Shown here: positions 46,001-57,115 of the stretch, in pieces
How positions within the stretch are numbered: position 1 is the first letter of the stretch
Layout: the number at the start of each line of letters is the position of its first letter
Assembly (NCBI GenBank): GCA_958295665.1
Contig: OY282560.1
Location: forward strand, 256,041,368-256,105,367
Length of the DNA: 64,000 nucleotides
Source of the DNA: Tipula vernalis
Lineage: Eukaryota; Arthropoda; Insecta; Diptera; Tipulidae
Direction of reading: 5' to 3'
The notes under the pieces: generated by a model
What the model was told of the DNA's origin: nothing
The model's input: the letters and a program-made list of their open reading frames with translations, nothing else
Database searches by the model: none
Translations under genes and position numbers: made by a program

Positions 46001-46307
46001 CGTTTTGCAAAAAACCGGAATTTTTAAAAACCGGGTTGATGGTTTTCAGATTATTGGGAAACCGGTTAATCGGTTAAAAACCGAATTAAATTTTATAAAC
46101 TACTAAAATGCAAAAGATGTTGGTAGTCAATGTTTAATTTATTACTTAAAAAATACAAAACTATATGTTTAGGAACTCAACTCCCGTGGTTAAAATAATT
46201 CATTAAATAAAAATATAATAATACATAATTATATTCAACTGTATTTTAGTTGTATATTCAAAATTATAATATGTATATCGATACTTTGTTAAACAATTAA
46301 TTGCTTA

Positions 46308-46721
46308 TTACTTTAACAAACACGTATTTAAAGAGTAGCCCTTTAGAAACACTAATGCTGATTGGTCTCCTAGACGGGTTCGAATTTTCATTATGAATGT
46401 GCCAGCTATTGAAAATACCTGCTCACTTTCGTTAGAAGTGGGTTTAACTGAATTTAGTGCGTTCTGTGGATTTTTTAAGGTATTCATTTTCATTCCAGTT
46501 GCCTCATATAATTGAAATTTCTTTGTGACTGACGGTAACGATAAGTTGTCGTTATGGATTGTATGAGATTGAGGTAATGTTATTGAAGAAATAGCATTGT
46601 TTAGTTCTTCGGCTAGACTTGATGATTCACCCAAAATTAGAATATCTTCTTCTACAGCAGTGTTGTCCGATTCATCATTCTTTGAATTTAAGTTATTTGT
46701 TGGAAAAAGCCTCAACATCAA
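46308..46721 (-). pseudogene. hAT transposase C-terminal dimerisation region
   Basis: This reverse frame of 137 codons has a second half that reads KKFQLYEATGMKMNTLKNPQ, then SVKPTSNESEQVFSIAGTF and KIRTRLGDQ. This is the conserved hAT C-terminal block (P-T-S-x-x-S-E-R/Q-x-F-S-x-A-G, then T-x-x-R-x-x-L) that mediates dimerisation. The acidic first half matches the variable linker. Upstream catalytic parts persist only as stop-broken fragments at 47090-47600. Confidence 0.78.
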
Positions 46722-46833
46722 ACTACTAGCAAAACTGGTAACAGATGTTTTGGATAAGTGTTGAAAAACTTCTATCGATTATCCTTAACATATTTGTTGT
46801 TTACTCATGGACTAATATGAGAAATAAAATAAA

Positions 46834-47072
46834 TTTATATAATAAAACACAATATTTTGGTTTTGTCACTTTCTTTAACGTGATATTTCTTTTATTTGAA
46901 AATGAAATTACGATCGTTTCGGATGTTACTCCTTTATCAAATTTCTAACAAACACTCAGGAGTGTTCCGAATAATGTTATTATCCGAAACGATCGTAATT
47001 TCATTTTCAAATAAAATAAATATCACGTTAAAGAAAGTGACAAAACCAAAATATTGTGTTTTATTATATAAA
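46834..47072. repeat. Long inverted repeat, about 88 bp arms
   Basis: The left arm (46834-46922) and right arm (46984-47072) are near-perfect reverse complements. GTCACTTTCTTTAACGTGAT pairs with ATCACGTTAAAGAAAGTGAC, and GAAATTACGATCGTTTCGGA with TCCGAAACGATCGTAATTTC. The spacer is about 61 nt and contains a smaller ACTCCT/AGGAGT pair. Confidence 0.85.
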
Positions 47073-47670
47073 ATCATTGATTATCCGTTCGAATAAAATG
47101 TTGACTATTCAAATAAACGGCAAGTGAAACCAATAATTTCTTCCTTCCCTTTTCTATAGTCTTGTTTTTAAACAATCTAGCAGCTTCCTGCTCAGTTGCG
47201 ACTCTTGTTTTTCTAGTTTTTCAAATATGGAATTTAGTATTTACTTGATAAAATGGTTGCCTATTGTCGGCTAAGAGCTTCCAATCCTAGTTTTATGGGT
47301 CGAAAATGGTTAAGTATTTTCTCTAAGATAGCGATGTGTTCCGAATTCTATAAATTCATTGAATTCAATTCTGTCAAAGTATCCTCACTGTATCCAAAAA
47401 TCGCGCTATTATTGGTTCCATAGAAATCCATTTTGTACGAACATGCAATATTAAGCTCAGTTCATTACCTTTTATCCGTATCACATTATTCTGGAGAACA
47501 GAATTCAAACTCCTCGTTATTATTTGGAATTATTTCCAATCCAAATTCCATGCTCGAGAGCAAATGAAACAAAAAACGCTTCTCCTGTTTTTAGAGTACA
47601 TATTATGTGTATTTATCTAGCCTAATGCAATATATATGAACTTTTGATTGTATTTTACAGTAAAAAAATG

Positions 47671-48097
47671 GAGGTGTGGCCAACACACGACTTTCTTTTA
47701 TGAACAGCGAATTTCGAGACATTTAATTTTTTTTATAATTGTTTATTTTTTGGAAACATTTTATATTAAGTAGTTTTTTGTAAACCTTATAGTTTTTAAG
47801 ATATTTGCAATATAAATTTTCTGAACCAACGAAGTGACCACTTCGGGTTAGCCGATTTGTAGTAAAATTCACTGGGACCTCCCAATTTATCAAAAAAGCG
47901 TAAATCTGAAGTTTCAGTTCGATTGGTTAAACCATCTGGGCTGTAGAGAGGAGACATACTGACAGACAGACAGACACCATTTCGAAACCTACTTTTTCGA
48001 ACTCAGGGAACATCAAAACAGATAAATCTCTAAAAATCTCAAGGTCCAAAATTTTCATGATTACTATACCTTATTTTACTTACGTAAAAGAAAGTAA
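47671..48097. mobile_element. GAGGTGTGGCC repeat, copy 3
   Basis: This is the same repeat as at 39398 and 40150, with a minimal CAGA tract (47962-47973) and more substitutions. It is inserted in the hAT relic. Confidence 0.78.
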
Positions 48098-48215
48098 ATT
48101 AAGACAAGAAATTTAATAGCAAAAAAAATCTGTTTTTGGCTTAAAGAACCGGTTTCTCGGTTTAAGTTAAAATTTCACGGAAATCCGGTTTTTAACCGGT
48201 TCGCAATCCCTAAGT

Positions 48216-50020
48216 AAAACGGTTTGTTGTTTTAGAAAAAAAAAACAATGTAATATTAATATTAATATTAATTTATAATATTAAAACTCCAAAACTATAC
48301 ACAATACAAATCGACTATTATGTGCTACCTTTAAGCATACCCAAAAAGCGTTGCCGCTAAATTTAAGGATTTGGCCAACCGGTTCAACGAATCATCGATT
48401 TCCAGTATAATTAATTTTATTTTTTTTTGCCGTTTCCATAAATTTACTATTCATCTCTTATTTTCTTATCTTGATTTAAATTATTAAATAATAGATATTT
48501 TGTTTTGAGTCATTTTTTTTCGCTCACTTATCCCATCTGTGACTCAACGTTTCCTACCGTATCTCGATATCCATTTTTTTTTTTTTTATTTCAATTTTCG
48601 TGATATCGTAATGGAGCCGTGGCTCATTAATTTGCATATATCGTTCCGTCTTCATCGTTATTTATTGCGGATAATCGCCTAATAATGTTTGTTTGATCAT
48701 CATTGTGTACATAAATTTCGTTTTTGTGGCAGATCTTTTATTCAGTTACACGATGAGTTTAAGACCCTCCCGAAGCTTTGCATCACAGATTAAAGGAATG
48801 CAAGCATGTGTACACCATATGGGAATAAACAGCAAGGTTATTCTCTACAACCTCAAACTAAAACAACCCAGTTTTCTATACAATCGAATAAAAAGAGAGT
48901 ACTTATAATTCATTCACCTATGTACTAATAAAATAATTGCAAATATCTTGTTCACATTTAGTAAAATAAGCAAAATAATCGTTTGATACCCATCACGTTG
49001 ATGAAAGTATGTATTTTAGATATAACATAGTAGGAACCAAGGTTTTAAAATTTTTGACTATACTTATGTATGAAGCGGAAATTACAAATCGAATGAATTG
49101 AACAAATATGTATCATTAAACCTCGTTTATTCGTCAGTAGAAATGCATTTATACGAATAAATTAACAAAATAAATTTTAATTTTTTTCAGTGTTATCGTT
49201 CATCATTGACCAGACCGGTACTGTTCTAAGTTAGGATCACATTTTTTTTTATAATCTATTAATATTTATATAAACAATAATATCAATATACCTTTCTTGG
49301 ATTACAAATGCCAATTTTCCATTCAATTACTAAAATTGAAAGTCATTTCAATTTATACCGACAAATTGATAGGCTATAATTAATTTAAAAGTTTTATTTA
49401 GAATAAAATTCATTTCCTAATAGTTTATTTATATAAGTGAAAAATTGATTTAGATAAAAAATTAACATAAATTGATATTACCAATAAATACAAGAGATCC
49501 GTTCACAAAAAATTAAATTTTGTTTCGAAAAAAACTCAAGTAACTCCATTTTTTGATTTTTGTTTTAAAGTTTTAGTAAGTCCATGATTCACGTTTAAGT
49601 TTTTACCCGGGGTGCGGAAAGTATTTAACTCGTGTAACTCGTGTTTAGTAATCATAAACGTAATTCGATTGTTCTAAAAAAAAATACATATTTTTACATA
49701 TTTCCTTATTTTAGCACATAATTTATTCATAAATACATATTTTACTAAATATTTCAGTAATTAATTAAAGAATATTCTGTTATAGTAATTAAAGATAGTG
49801 AAATCCTTCTCATAAAATAGTTTAAATCGTCTGCATGTCAATTCAATTCAACAACTTGAACATTTCAATATGCCACTGTAAATAATATTAACTATTAGAT
49901 GTCGCTACCAAAAATAAATTTATTTTTAGTTAATGCTTTGACAATTCAATTTGCCGTATAATACAAATGTCTTGTGTCTTTTTTGGTTCTTGTTCGTTTT
50001 TACATACTAAGACTTCAGCT
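48216..50020. other. AT-rich non-coding sequence
   Basis: The frame at 48693-48908 has no recognised domain. No terminal repeats or RNA genes are seen. Confidence 0.45.
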
Positions 50021-50024
50021 TAAG

Positions 50025-50945
50025 ATGTCGAAAGTAAAGCAAAGCTTTAATAGTAAAGCAAGATTAATTGTTGAAGAATACGGTGAGTTTTCAAGACAGA
50101 CGGGGAAGTTTTGAACTGCAAAGTATATCAAAAATCGGTGTGGATGTGTTAAAAATCTATTGTAGAGCAACACGTCAAGAGTAAGAAACATAAAGAACTA
50201 GAAGAGAGTGTTTTCATCTTTTCTAAAAAAAGATATCAATCAGATTATACCGGACAAATCAACATTAAGAAAACGATATATTAAAACACCATACAACAAA
50301 AAAACGAACGAAATACAGCTAGTAACACAAAATAAATATTTGTGAATTTCGATCGATGAAACTACGGACAGTACCCGACATTATATAGCCAATGTGTTAG
50401 TTGGGATATTGGATGTCGATAAAATGGTACCCAAACAAAAATTTTTATTTAATGTTCCAGTCCTTGAGAAAACCAACCATTCAACCATCACCCGGTTGTT
50501 CGATAACTCTGTCAAATTATTAGCAGAACCATTCGCGAGGGAAAAATGTATGCTTTTTATTTCAAATGCGGTGCCTTACGTGGTGAAAGCCGCTCAATCT
50601 ATTCAGGTATCTTACCCCAAAATTGTACATGTGACCTGTGTAGTTCATGGATTACACAGTGTTTGCGAAACAATTCGTTCTAATTTCAACGATGTTGGAT
50701 TGCGCTTTTTAAAAATAAATTTCCTAACCTTTTGCTGCCGCCTCAACCAATAGTTACTCGCTGGACGGCCTGGCTAAATGCAGTGACATATTACAATGAA
50801 AATTTCGAAAAATTTAAACAAATTATTTTGACTGCTAAGACAATAACAAGTAAATCAACTTTAAAAAATGATTTGGCTTATATAAATGGTAATTATAGCC
50901 ATCTAACCACGACAATAGAAGCCTAGATTCTTGAAATAAAATTTT
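50025..50945 (+). pseudogene. hAT-like transposase relic (second family)
   Basis: The ATG at 50025 (MSKVKQSFNSKARLIVEEYG) leads to stops within 30 codons. The catalytic region is better kept. SIDETTDSTRHYIANVLVGI near 50350-50410 holds the conserved D-E-T-T-D. The frame 50394-50753 reads KTNHSTITRLFDNSVKLL and LFISNAVPYVVKAAQSI (D to N at a position usually Asp), then VTCVVHGLHSVCETIRSNF, the zinc-like C-x2-H insertion. The frame 50732-50926 gives PPQPIVTRWTAWLNAVTYY, the conserved T-R-W. A frame break falls between the last two blocks. This resembles the transposon-derived proteins often annotated as CGG triplet repeat-binding protein-like in insects. It is inactive. Confidence 0.72.
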
Positions 50946-51290
50946 AGTGGAACAATTAAACATGCTACTGGAATCCAATAGGAAAGTTGAAGCAATTAGC
51001 GGAACTGTCGTTGAACTAATTAAATTAAATTAAAAATTGTCATATGAAAAAATACCTGTTTAAATATTTTACAAACTATTATTATTATTATTTTTTAAAT
51101 GTTTCCAATGGCTTTATTCTTGAATCTTTCAAATCTTAAGCTAAAATAATTACATATTTTAAGTCTTAACCAATTATACTTATTGTTTATACTTTAATTA
51201 TACTTATTGTACTTATTAATACTTATTGTTAGTGCTCACAATTTAATTAATTTTGATTGTGCTTATATGTGTAACATAATCATTTAGTAA
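50946..51290 (-). other. Probable LINE 3' UTR (reverse)
   Basis: This lies just downstream, in reverse orientation, of the LINE fragment. ATTATTATTATTATTTTTT at 51080-51098 may be its tail read backwards. Part (51105-51155) resembles 20668-20745. Confidence 0.4.
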
Positions 51291-52605
51291 ATTTACAGCC
51301 GCCTAAATCGCGTCAGTTTTAGTATCTCCCTGGCCAATTCTTTGGGATGTGCTTCTAGTTTTGAGTAATATTTTGAACTGAATTATTTAATTGTTTCTTA
51401 TTATATTACTATTTCGAATGTACCACGGAGCATTGGTAATACTGCGAAGTGTTCTCTGTTTGAAGCGCTGGTGGATCTCCATAACTGAATACCATATGTT
51501 GAGTTGATTGTTCTCGTTCACTTTTATTTGCCATGCCTTCAGCCAGTCTGCGACTTTGTTTAAATGATTCTGTAATTCCTTTGAGGCAATTTCGGGTACT
51601 TATGTGTGACACCAGCGTGGCCGTGCCATCGGCAAATGTTGATATTATTACTTTGTTGGTTAGAGGTAAATGAGCTATGTATACAAAAAGTATAATATTG
51701 GTCCTAGAAAGCTGCCTTGCGGGACACCTGCATTAATATCATTTAAGCAACTAGTTGCGCTATTTGGTTTGACCATGTATTGCCTTTGAAGAAGATAGTT
51801 TCCGAAAACAGTGAAATTTCTTCGGTAGAAGCTCTTTAATTTTGTATATTAGTCCATCGTGCCAAACTTTATCAAGGCTTGTGCGATATCCAAAAAGGCC
51901 ACAGAACAATATTTCTTTTCCTCGAAGGTGATTTTGATTCCATTTACAATTCTGTGTATTTGCTATGTAGTACCATGTTGGTTTCGGAACCCAAATTGAT
52001 GGTCTGGAATAACGTGCCGTTCTTCTAATATTGGTTTCAATTTCGTTAATAACATTTTTTCAAATAGCTTTGAGATTGTAGGCAGCATGCTTATTGGACG
52101 ATATGATGAGATTTGCGTTTCATTTCCCCTGGCTTATGTATCGTTGTGATCAAAGATATGTATCTTCCATTTTGGGGGAATATAACTGATTCTCATGATC
52201 GCGCTGAATACAAATGTTATTAGTTTTATGCATTTATCTGGCAATTCTCTTATTATTTTTTCAGTAATGAGATCTTGTCCTGGTGCCTTTTTCAGGCTTA
52301 TGCAAGTTTTAATTGTATTCTTAACTTTCTTCTAATTATATTTTATAGGTTTGTAGGATAAACCATCATCCATTTGCCGGGGTAACACGAAATAATTATC
52401 TTCTTCGTGTGGAGCGAATACTGTTGTTAGCTGAGCAGCAAAAGCATTGCCTTTTTCTTCATCACTTCTCGCCCAATTTCCGGTTGGTAGTCTAATCGGT
52501 GAATTCGAATTTGTTGGCCTGTTTAAATTTTTTATTGCCTTCCACAAAGAATAATCTGTCTTCTCGGTTGGCGAGAACAAACTATTAAAGCTACTTTTGA
52601 AGATC
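51291..52605 (-). pseudogene. Jockey-like LINE reverse transcriptase fragment
   Basis: Read in reverse from 52600: SPTEKTDYSLWKAIKNLNRP is the linker before the polymerase. KKAPGQDLITEKIIRELPDK follows, then YRPISMLPTISKLFEKML, HQFGFRNQHGTT, the catalytic region (AFLDIAQALDKVWHDGL) and STFADGTATLVSH. The catalytic FADD is mutated to FADG. The end reads HPKELAREILKLTRFRRL, as in jockey proteins. Several stops and frame changes occur. ORF1 and the endonuclease are absent: a MITE and an AT microsatellite follow on the 5' side. This is a different subfamily from the copies at 22-25 kb and 41-46 kb. Confidence 0.82.
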
Positions 52606-52608
52606 CTG

Positions 52609-52859
52609 GGGCCCTATTCTCGAATTCCACATCCATTTTCCACATGTACATCTGTCAAAATTCATAAAAATTGAATATTTTCGGTACTAAGGGAATATTT
52701 CCGAATGGGTATAAGCGCAGGTGGAAAAAATTCCCCATATAGGAAAATGTCCATGCCGCATGTGTTTTATATACGAATTATAATTTTCGAACGTTTTTGT
52801 GTGAACTTTGACAGATGTCCACATGTGGAAAATGGATGTGGAATTCGAGAATAGGCCCC
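52609..52859. mobile_element. MITE with about 50 bp terminal inverted repeats
   Basis: The left end GGGGCCCTATTCTCGAATTC and the right end read inward GGGGCCTATTCTCGAATTCC continue pairing through CACATCCATTTTCCACATGT to TTTGACAG/CTGTCAAA. Total length is about 250 bp with no coding sequence. CCTGG-like flanks suggest a short target duplication, but the C/G-rich ends make its limits ambiguous. Confidence 0.82.
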
Positions 52860-52888
52860 CTGGAAATTAAATATTTTTTTTTTTTTTA

Positions 52889-52893
52889 TATAC

Positions 52894-52983
<90 letters not shown>

Positions 52984-52990
52984 TATAATT
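52889..52990. repeat. (TA)n microsatellite
   Basis: This is about 100 bp of alternating AT, slightly interrupted. Confidence 0.9.
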
Positions 52991-53308
52991 ATAATATCTT
53001 ATGTCCTATTAAGATTTATTGGAATATACATAAAAATTTGGTAAAATAGCTTAAGTGAGATAAGATAAGTTATTTTAACAAAATTGTAAACGTAAAATAA
53101 CCTGTTTGCATTTTTCTTAATTTTCTTAATTACTCTAATAAAATTTAAAGTAACTAATACTTTAAAAAAAAATGCATTACATCATCTTACGAAAACCCTG
53201 GAAAAACTAGCTTATATAGTCATACATTTTTTCACAGATTTATTTTAACCGTTTTTTTGCTCTCCTGAAAATTGTATAAAATCGAGATAAGATACTTTAC
53301 CTTTTCAC

Positions 53309-53311
53309 CAC

Positions 53312-53384
<73 letters not shown>

Positions 53385-53396
53385 TATATATACCAT
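53309..53396. repeat. (TA)n microsatellite
   Basis: This is a second alternating AT tract. The forward frame that runs through it (YIYI repeats) is not a gene. Confidence 0.9.
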
Positions 53397-53414
53397 ATAT
53401 ATAAGTAGACGTTC

Positions 53415-54560
53415 TTTATTTACTTTTTCAAACGAATGTTGTGAATTTTTTTTATTTCATTTCCAATCTTTATTTTTGAATTTACGCCGTCTTGTTCTAG
53501 AATCTCATGTGGACCAGTATAATTACTCTCGAATTTCCTTCTAATACATGGTTTAAGAAAAATGTGATCACCTACTTTAAAATCTGATGCATTTGCTTTT
53601 TAATCATATTTTGCTTTTCTGTTGATTTTTGAATAATGTGTAAATTATTTGCCTTTTTATGTGCTTCTCTCAATCTGAATCTTACTTCCTCCGCATAATT
53701 ATCAAAGTTGTAGATTGGTTTTGATACTTCAGCTGTTATGAATGAAGGTATGTTGGCTAATTTCCCAAAAACTAATGCAAATGGGGTCAAATTCAAAGTA
53801 TTAAGCCATTCTTCCCAATTAAAATTTGTTGTAAAATTATTTAAATATTCATTCAGTACTCTGTGATTTCGCTCTATTGCACCTAATGTCTCATGATGAT
53901 AAGGCGTAGAATTAATTTGATTAATTTTTAATAAATTGCAATTGTTTTTCATTATTTCATTCAGAAATTCAATTCCCATATCTGATTTTAAAACTTTGAA
54001 AATATCGTATTTTAAAATGAATTTTTCTACTATTGCCTGGCTTCTTTATTTCTCATGGGGAGTGCTTCAATGTATTTCGTTAATTCACATTATAATGTAA
54101 GGATATATCTACATTCATTCGAGATTTTAAGGGGTCCTACTGTATCTACTGATATTACCTCAAAACTACTTCCTGGTGTTTCAGTTATCACTAATTTTTC
54201 TTTCGTGTGTTTAGCTATTTTATTTTCATGTTCTTCCACACAAACCTTTGTTTAATTTTAGAAATGGTCCTTTTTATGCCAGTATGCCCTCCGATTGGGA
54301 TCATATGATTTTCTTCAATTATTTTCAACATTCCTTCTGTATTAACTACTATCTTAGGAGCTTTGTAAATTAATATTCTTAAGTCATTTTCACTATACGT
54401 CCCTACCTTATTTATCTGCAGATTATTAAATTTTTCTTTAAATTCATTTAGAGTAATGTAACTGAAAATTATATCATTATCTTTGAGCGCTAATTTATTT
54501 ATTCTTAATTCATGCATGCGTTTTACTAGTTTCTCCAACTTTGAATCCATTTCCAAAGTT
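53415..54560 (-). pseudogene. Integrase of the decayed Gypsy element
   Basis: The frame 54215-54556 carries the N-terminal zinc domain (IPIGGHTGIKRTISKIKQRF, H-x3-H type). The central DDE core is reduced. The frame 53572-53979 keeps IEFLNEIMKNN and the NSTPYHHETLGAIERNH block with the third catalytic acidic residue. A further frame to about 53415 gives FKVGDHIFLKP and YTGPHEIL, the GPY/F-like C-terminal domain. Frames are interrupted between 53980 and 54215. It would have joined retroelement DNA to the chromosome and is now inactive. Confidence 0.8.
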
Positions 54561-56004
54561 AGATTATTACTAACAAATACATATACTTTTTTAACCTTTT
54601 TTTATCTCCTATAAATTTTTGTACCTCTTTATTCTTATTTAATTCTCCTAATGGGACATCTAAACTTTCAATTCTAAATTGCAATTGCTTTACACTTTTT
54701 GCTTCTGTAATCGACGTACATTCCCATGCATAGAGTTGATCAGTCTCTTGCTTTGGTTTTTCTAAACTAATACTAACACTATTTTCTTCTAATTTCTTCT
54801 TCATATTTCTAGGGACTAAATTTGCTGTTTCTTTTGGGATTAACGATTTTAGAGCTTGTGTATCCCAAACTATTCTTGAGAGCGCATCCGCATTCGTATT
54901 TAACTTTCCTTGCTTAAAAATTATTTTAAAATCATAATCCAATAAATCTAACCTAATTCTAGTCATTTTAAACAATGGGTTACCATACAGATACGGCCTG
55001 AAATAATTTATTTATATGTTTTGTTTTTAAAAGATTGAAGGATTGTTCATACTCATGTGTCCAAATGTATTCTGTGTCTTTTCTTAACAATGTATATAAA
55101 GGTTTTGCTGTTAATGCAAAATCACGAATGAATTTTCTATAGTAATTGCAAAATGCAACAAATCTACGTGCACCATCTGCATCGGTTGGATGAGGATAAT
55201 TTTTGATTATTTCATACTTCTTAGGATCTGGTTTTATACCAAATATGTAACTTTTTTTTTAGAAAATTACATTTTGATAGATTGATTTTTAAATTATGGG
55301 ACCTCAGTCTCTGTAATACTTTAATTAAATTCGAATTATGATGTGTTAATCCACATTCAAAAAGAATTATACTATCCACATAAAGAAAAGCAAGTTCATC
55401 TAAACCGGCTTATGCTATAGATAACATTCTTTGAAAACTATTTGTGGAGATTTTTAGCCCAAAAGGTAATCTTTTAGATTAAAAATGCCCTTGATTCATT
55501 GGAAACGTAGTCATTTGGCGTGATTCTATTTCTAACTCTATCTGGTGAAATGAACTTGTTAGATCAAGCGTCAAAAAATAATTCGCTCGGGCTTGTTAAC
55601 GGAAATTTATCACCTATTATTTTTTTATTCAATTGCCTGAAATCAACCACTAAACTAACATTTTTATTTCCATCTGGAGATTTTTTTGGAACTACTAATA
55701 AAGGTGATTTGTAAGGACTTATTGAAGGTTCTATAAAATCATTATCAATTAGTTTCTTTACTTCTTTATTTATTTCTTCATATTGGACATGTGGTAGTCT
55801 ATAATTCTTTATAAAGACAGGAACATTGCCTTCTTTTATTATTTCTTGTTTAAAAAAATTATTTGTTGTTAGCTTATTACCCGAAACATAAAATACATCT
55901 AAAAATTCTCTACATATTTTAAACATTTCTAGTTTTTCATAATCATTATTATTTTCTAAATTAACTTCCTTAATTATTTTCTTACAGTATCTTCCTTCAT
56001 TCAA
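54561..56004 (-). pseudogene. Reverse transcriptase/RNase H of the decayed Gypsy element
   Basis: The frame 55564-56004 covers the start of the reverse transcriptase: FIKNYRLPHVQYEEINKEVK, then EPSISPYKSPLLVVPKK and VVDFRQLNKK. In the following broken sequence the catalytic box reads YVDS instead of YVDD (about 55365-55380). Most of RNase H is lost. Its end survives at 54900-54975 (RIRLDLLDYDFKIIFKQGK, then NADALSRI). The frame 54559-54975 continues into the linker before integrase. Stops, a catalytic substitution and deletions make it inactive. Confidence 0.8.
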
Positions 56005-56185
56005 TATATTATTATTACTATATGGTATTGCATATTTTGCACTATGTGGTAGTCATAAGTGACTACCACATAGTGCAAAATATGCAATATAGTAATAATA
56101 ATATATTGCAATATAGTAATAATAATAATTATATTGAATGAAGAAAGATACTATAAGAAAATAATTAAGAAAATTAATTTAGAAA
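55937..56185. repeat. Palindrome of pol sequence, arms about 115-125 bp, 4 nt loop
   Basis: GCACTATGTGGTAGTCA and TGACTACCACATAGTGC face each other around TAAG (56054-56057). Pairing continues outward through GTATCTTCCTTCATTCAATA / TATTGAATGAAGAAAGATAC to TTTTCTAAATTAA / TTAATTTAGAAAA. The right arm carries an extra 26 bp that repeats ATATTGCAATATAGTAATAA. The left arm is pol coding sequence, so the right arm is an inverted copy of it. Confidence 0.85.
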
Positions 56186-56195
56186 ATGGAGCTGT

Positions 56196-56774
56196 CTATC
56201 TTTGGTTTAAATTCTCTATTTGAACAGCTTCTTCTGTAGTATTTATTATTTTTATATGCGTAACATCGAGCATTTTTGAAACATCACGAGCAATTTCTAT
56301 AGCTTCACTCAACGCTTTCGTTCTACTGGCTATTACATTAGGTTTTAACTTATCTACTAACGCTTCTTTAAATGCATTCAGCCCTATTTGATCTAATATT
56401 TTATGGATTGATCCATCCTGAAGGTTTCTTTTCTGAACTAAATTCAATACCTTAACTAAACTTTCTGTTTTAATAATATAACCCTCAATTCTACCTGTCT
56501 GCTTGAACCTACAAATTTCTCACTATATTTCCAGTGCAGTTCGTCTTGATAAGAAAATCTTATTGAAGCAATTTTTTATTTGATCAAGAGTTATTAATTT
56601 AGCCTCTAAAGCTATTTTGGATCTCACTCTATCAGTAATTTTAACTGCAAGTATCAAAGTAACCAATTTATCCTTTTCAGCTGGTTTTAATGGATCATGA
56701 ATTAACTGGATTAAATGATTAAAATTCTCTAAGTCAGGAAGGATCTTAACAGCATCACCAATATTTATATCCAT
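56196..56774 (-). pseudogene. Gag remains of the decayed Gypsy element
   Basis: The first frame (56523-56774, from MDINIGDAVKILPDLENFNH) has the capsid-like start of Gypsy-type Gag (P-x-F/L-x-G/N ... F-I). The second (56196-56447) holds ILDQIGLNAFKEALVDKLKP followed by RTKALSEAIEIA, the C-terminal capsid helices. They are separated by a frame break. The nucleocapsid and protease segments expected before reverse transcriptase are missing, replaced by the palindrome. Confidence 0.7.
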
Positions 56775-56999
56775 TTTTTTTAAACGGGCGAACTACGGTT
56801 TTTAAGCTCATTTACTAATGAAATTTGAAATTTAAATTGATCCATATAACATTATCATTTTAGAAAATCACAACATATGCACAAACATTTCTCAATGACT
56901 TGATTAACAACTATCCGTAACACAAAAATAATATTTATAACTTCATATTCCCTTCCATATAACTTCATATTATTTATTCACTTTACATTAAACTTAATA

Positions 57000-57095
57000 A
57001 CTTAAACTATTAAGTATGTTAACTATTAAGTAGTATTATTAAGTATAAAGTTAACTATTAAGTAGTATTATTAACTATTAAGTAGTATTATTCTC
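57000..57095. repeat. Short tandem repeat AACTATTAAGTAGTATTATT
   Basis: Three to four variable copies of TTAACTATTAAGTA(GTATTATT) lie in the leader region of the Gypsy relic. Confidence 0.75.
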
Positions 57096-57115
57096 GCTTA
57101 TCTTATTTTTATTTT

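Larger units (their letters stand above)
46005..48215 (-). mobile_element. hAT-family element relic
   Basis: Both ends carry AACCGG-rich subterminal repeats in opposite orientation. The left end has AAACCGG and GAAACCGGTTAATCGGTTAA near 46010-46090. The right end, read inward, has AGGGATTGCGAACCGGTTAA from about 48212. The last matches the typical hAT terminus (CAGGG-like). Inside are transposase remains, a long hairpin (46834-47072) and an inserted GAGGTGTGGCC repeat (47671-48097). Confidence 0.6.
53410..57100 (-). mobile_element. Decayed Ty3/Gypsy LTR retrotransposon (reverse)
   Basis: In reverse order it holds gag remains (56774 to 56196), a palindrome (55937-56185), reverse transcriptase (56004 to about 55240), the end of RNase H (54975 to 54900) and integrase (54556 to about 53415). 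Style and motifs fit the Gypsy/17.6-type (errantivirus-like) branch, but no envelope frame is present. LTRs were not identified. The upstream side is split by a retroposed element at 57116. Confidence 0.8.

Noticed and set aside
50394..50926. Possible functional gene of CGG-binding-like type
   Set aside because: The N-terminus is full of stops, there is a frame break between the catalytic blocks, and a conserved Asp is changed.
53272..53544. 90-codon frame with YIYI repeats
   Set aside because: It is a translation of a TA microsatellite.
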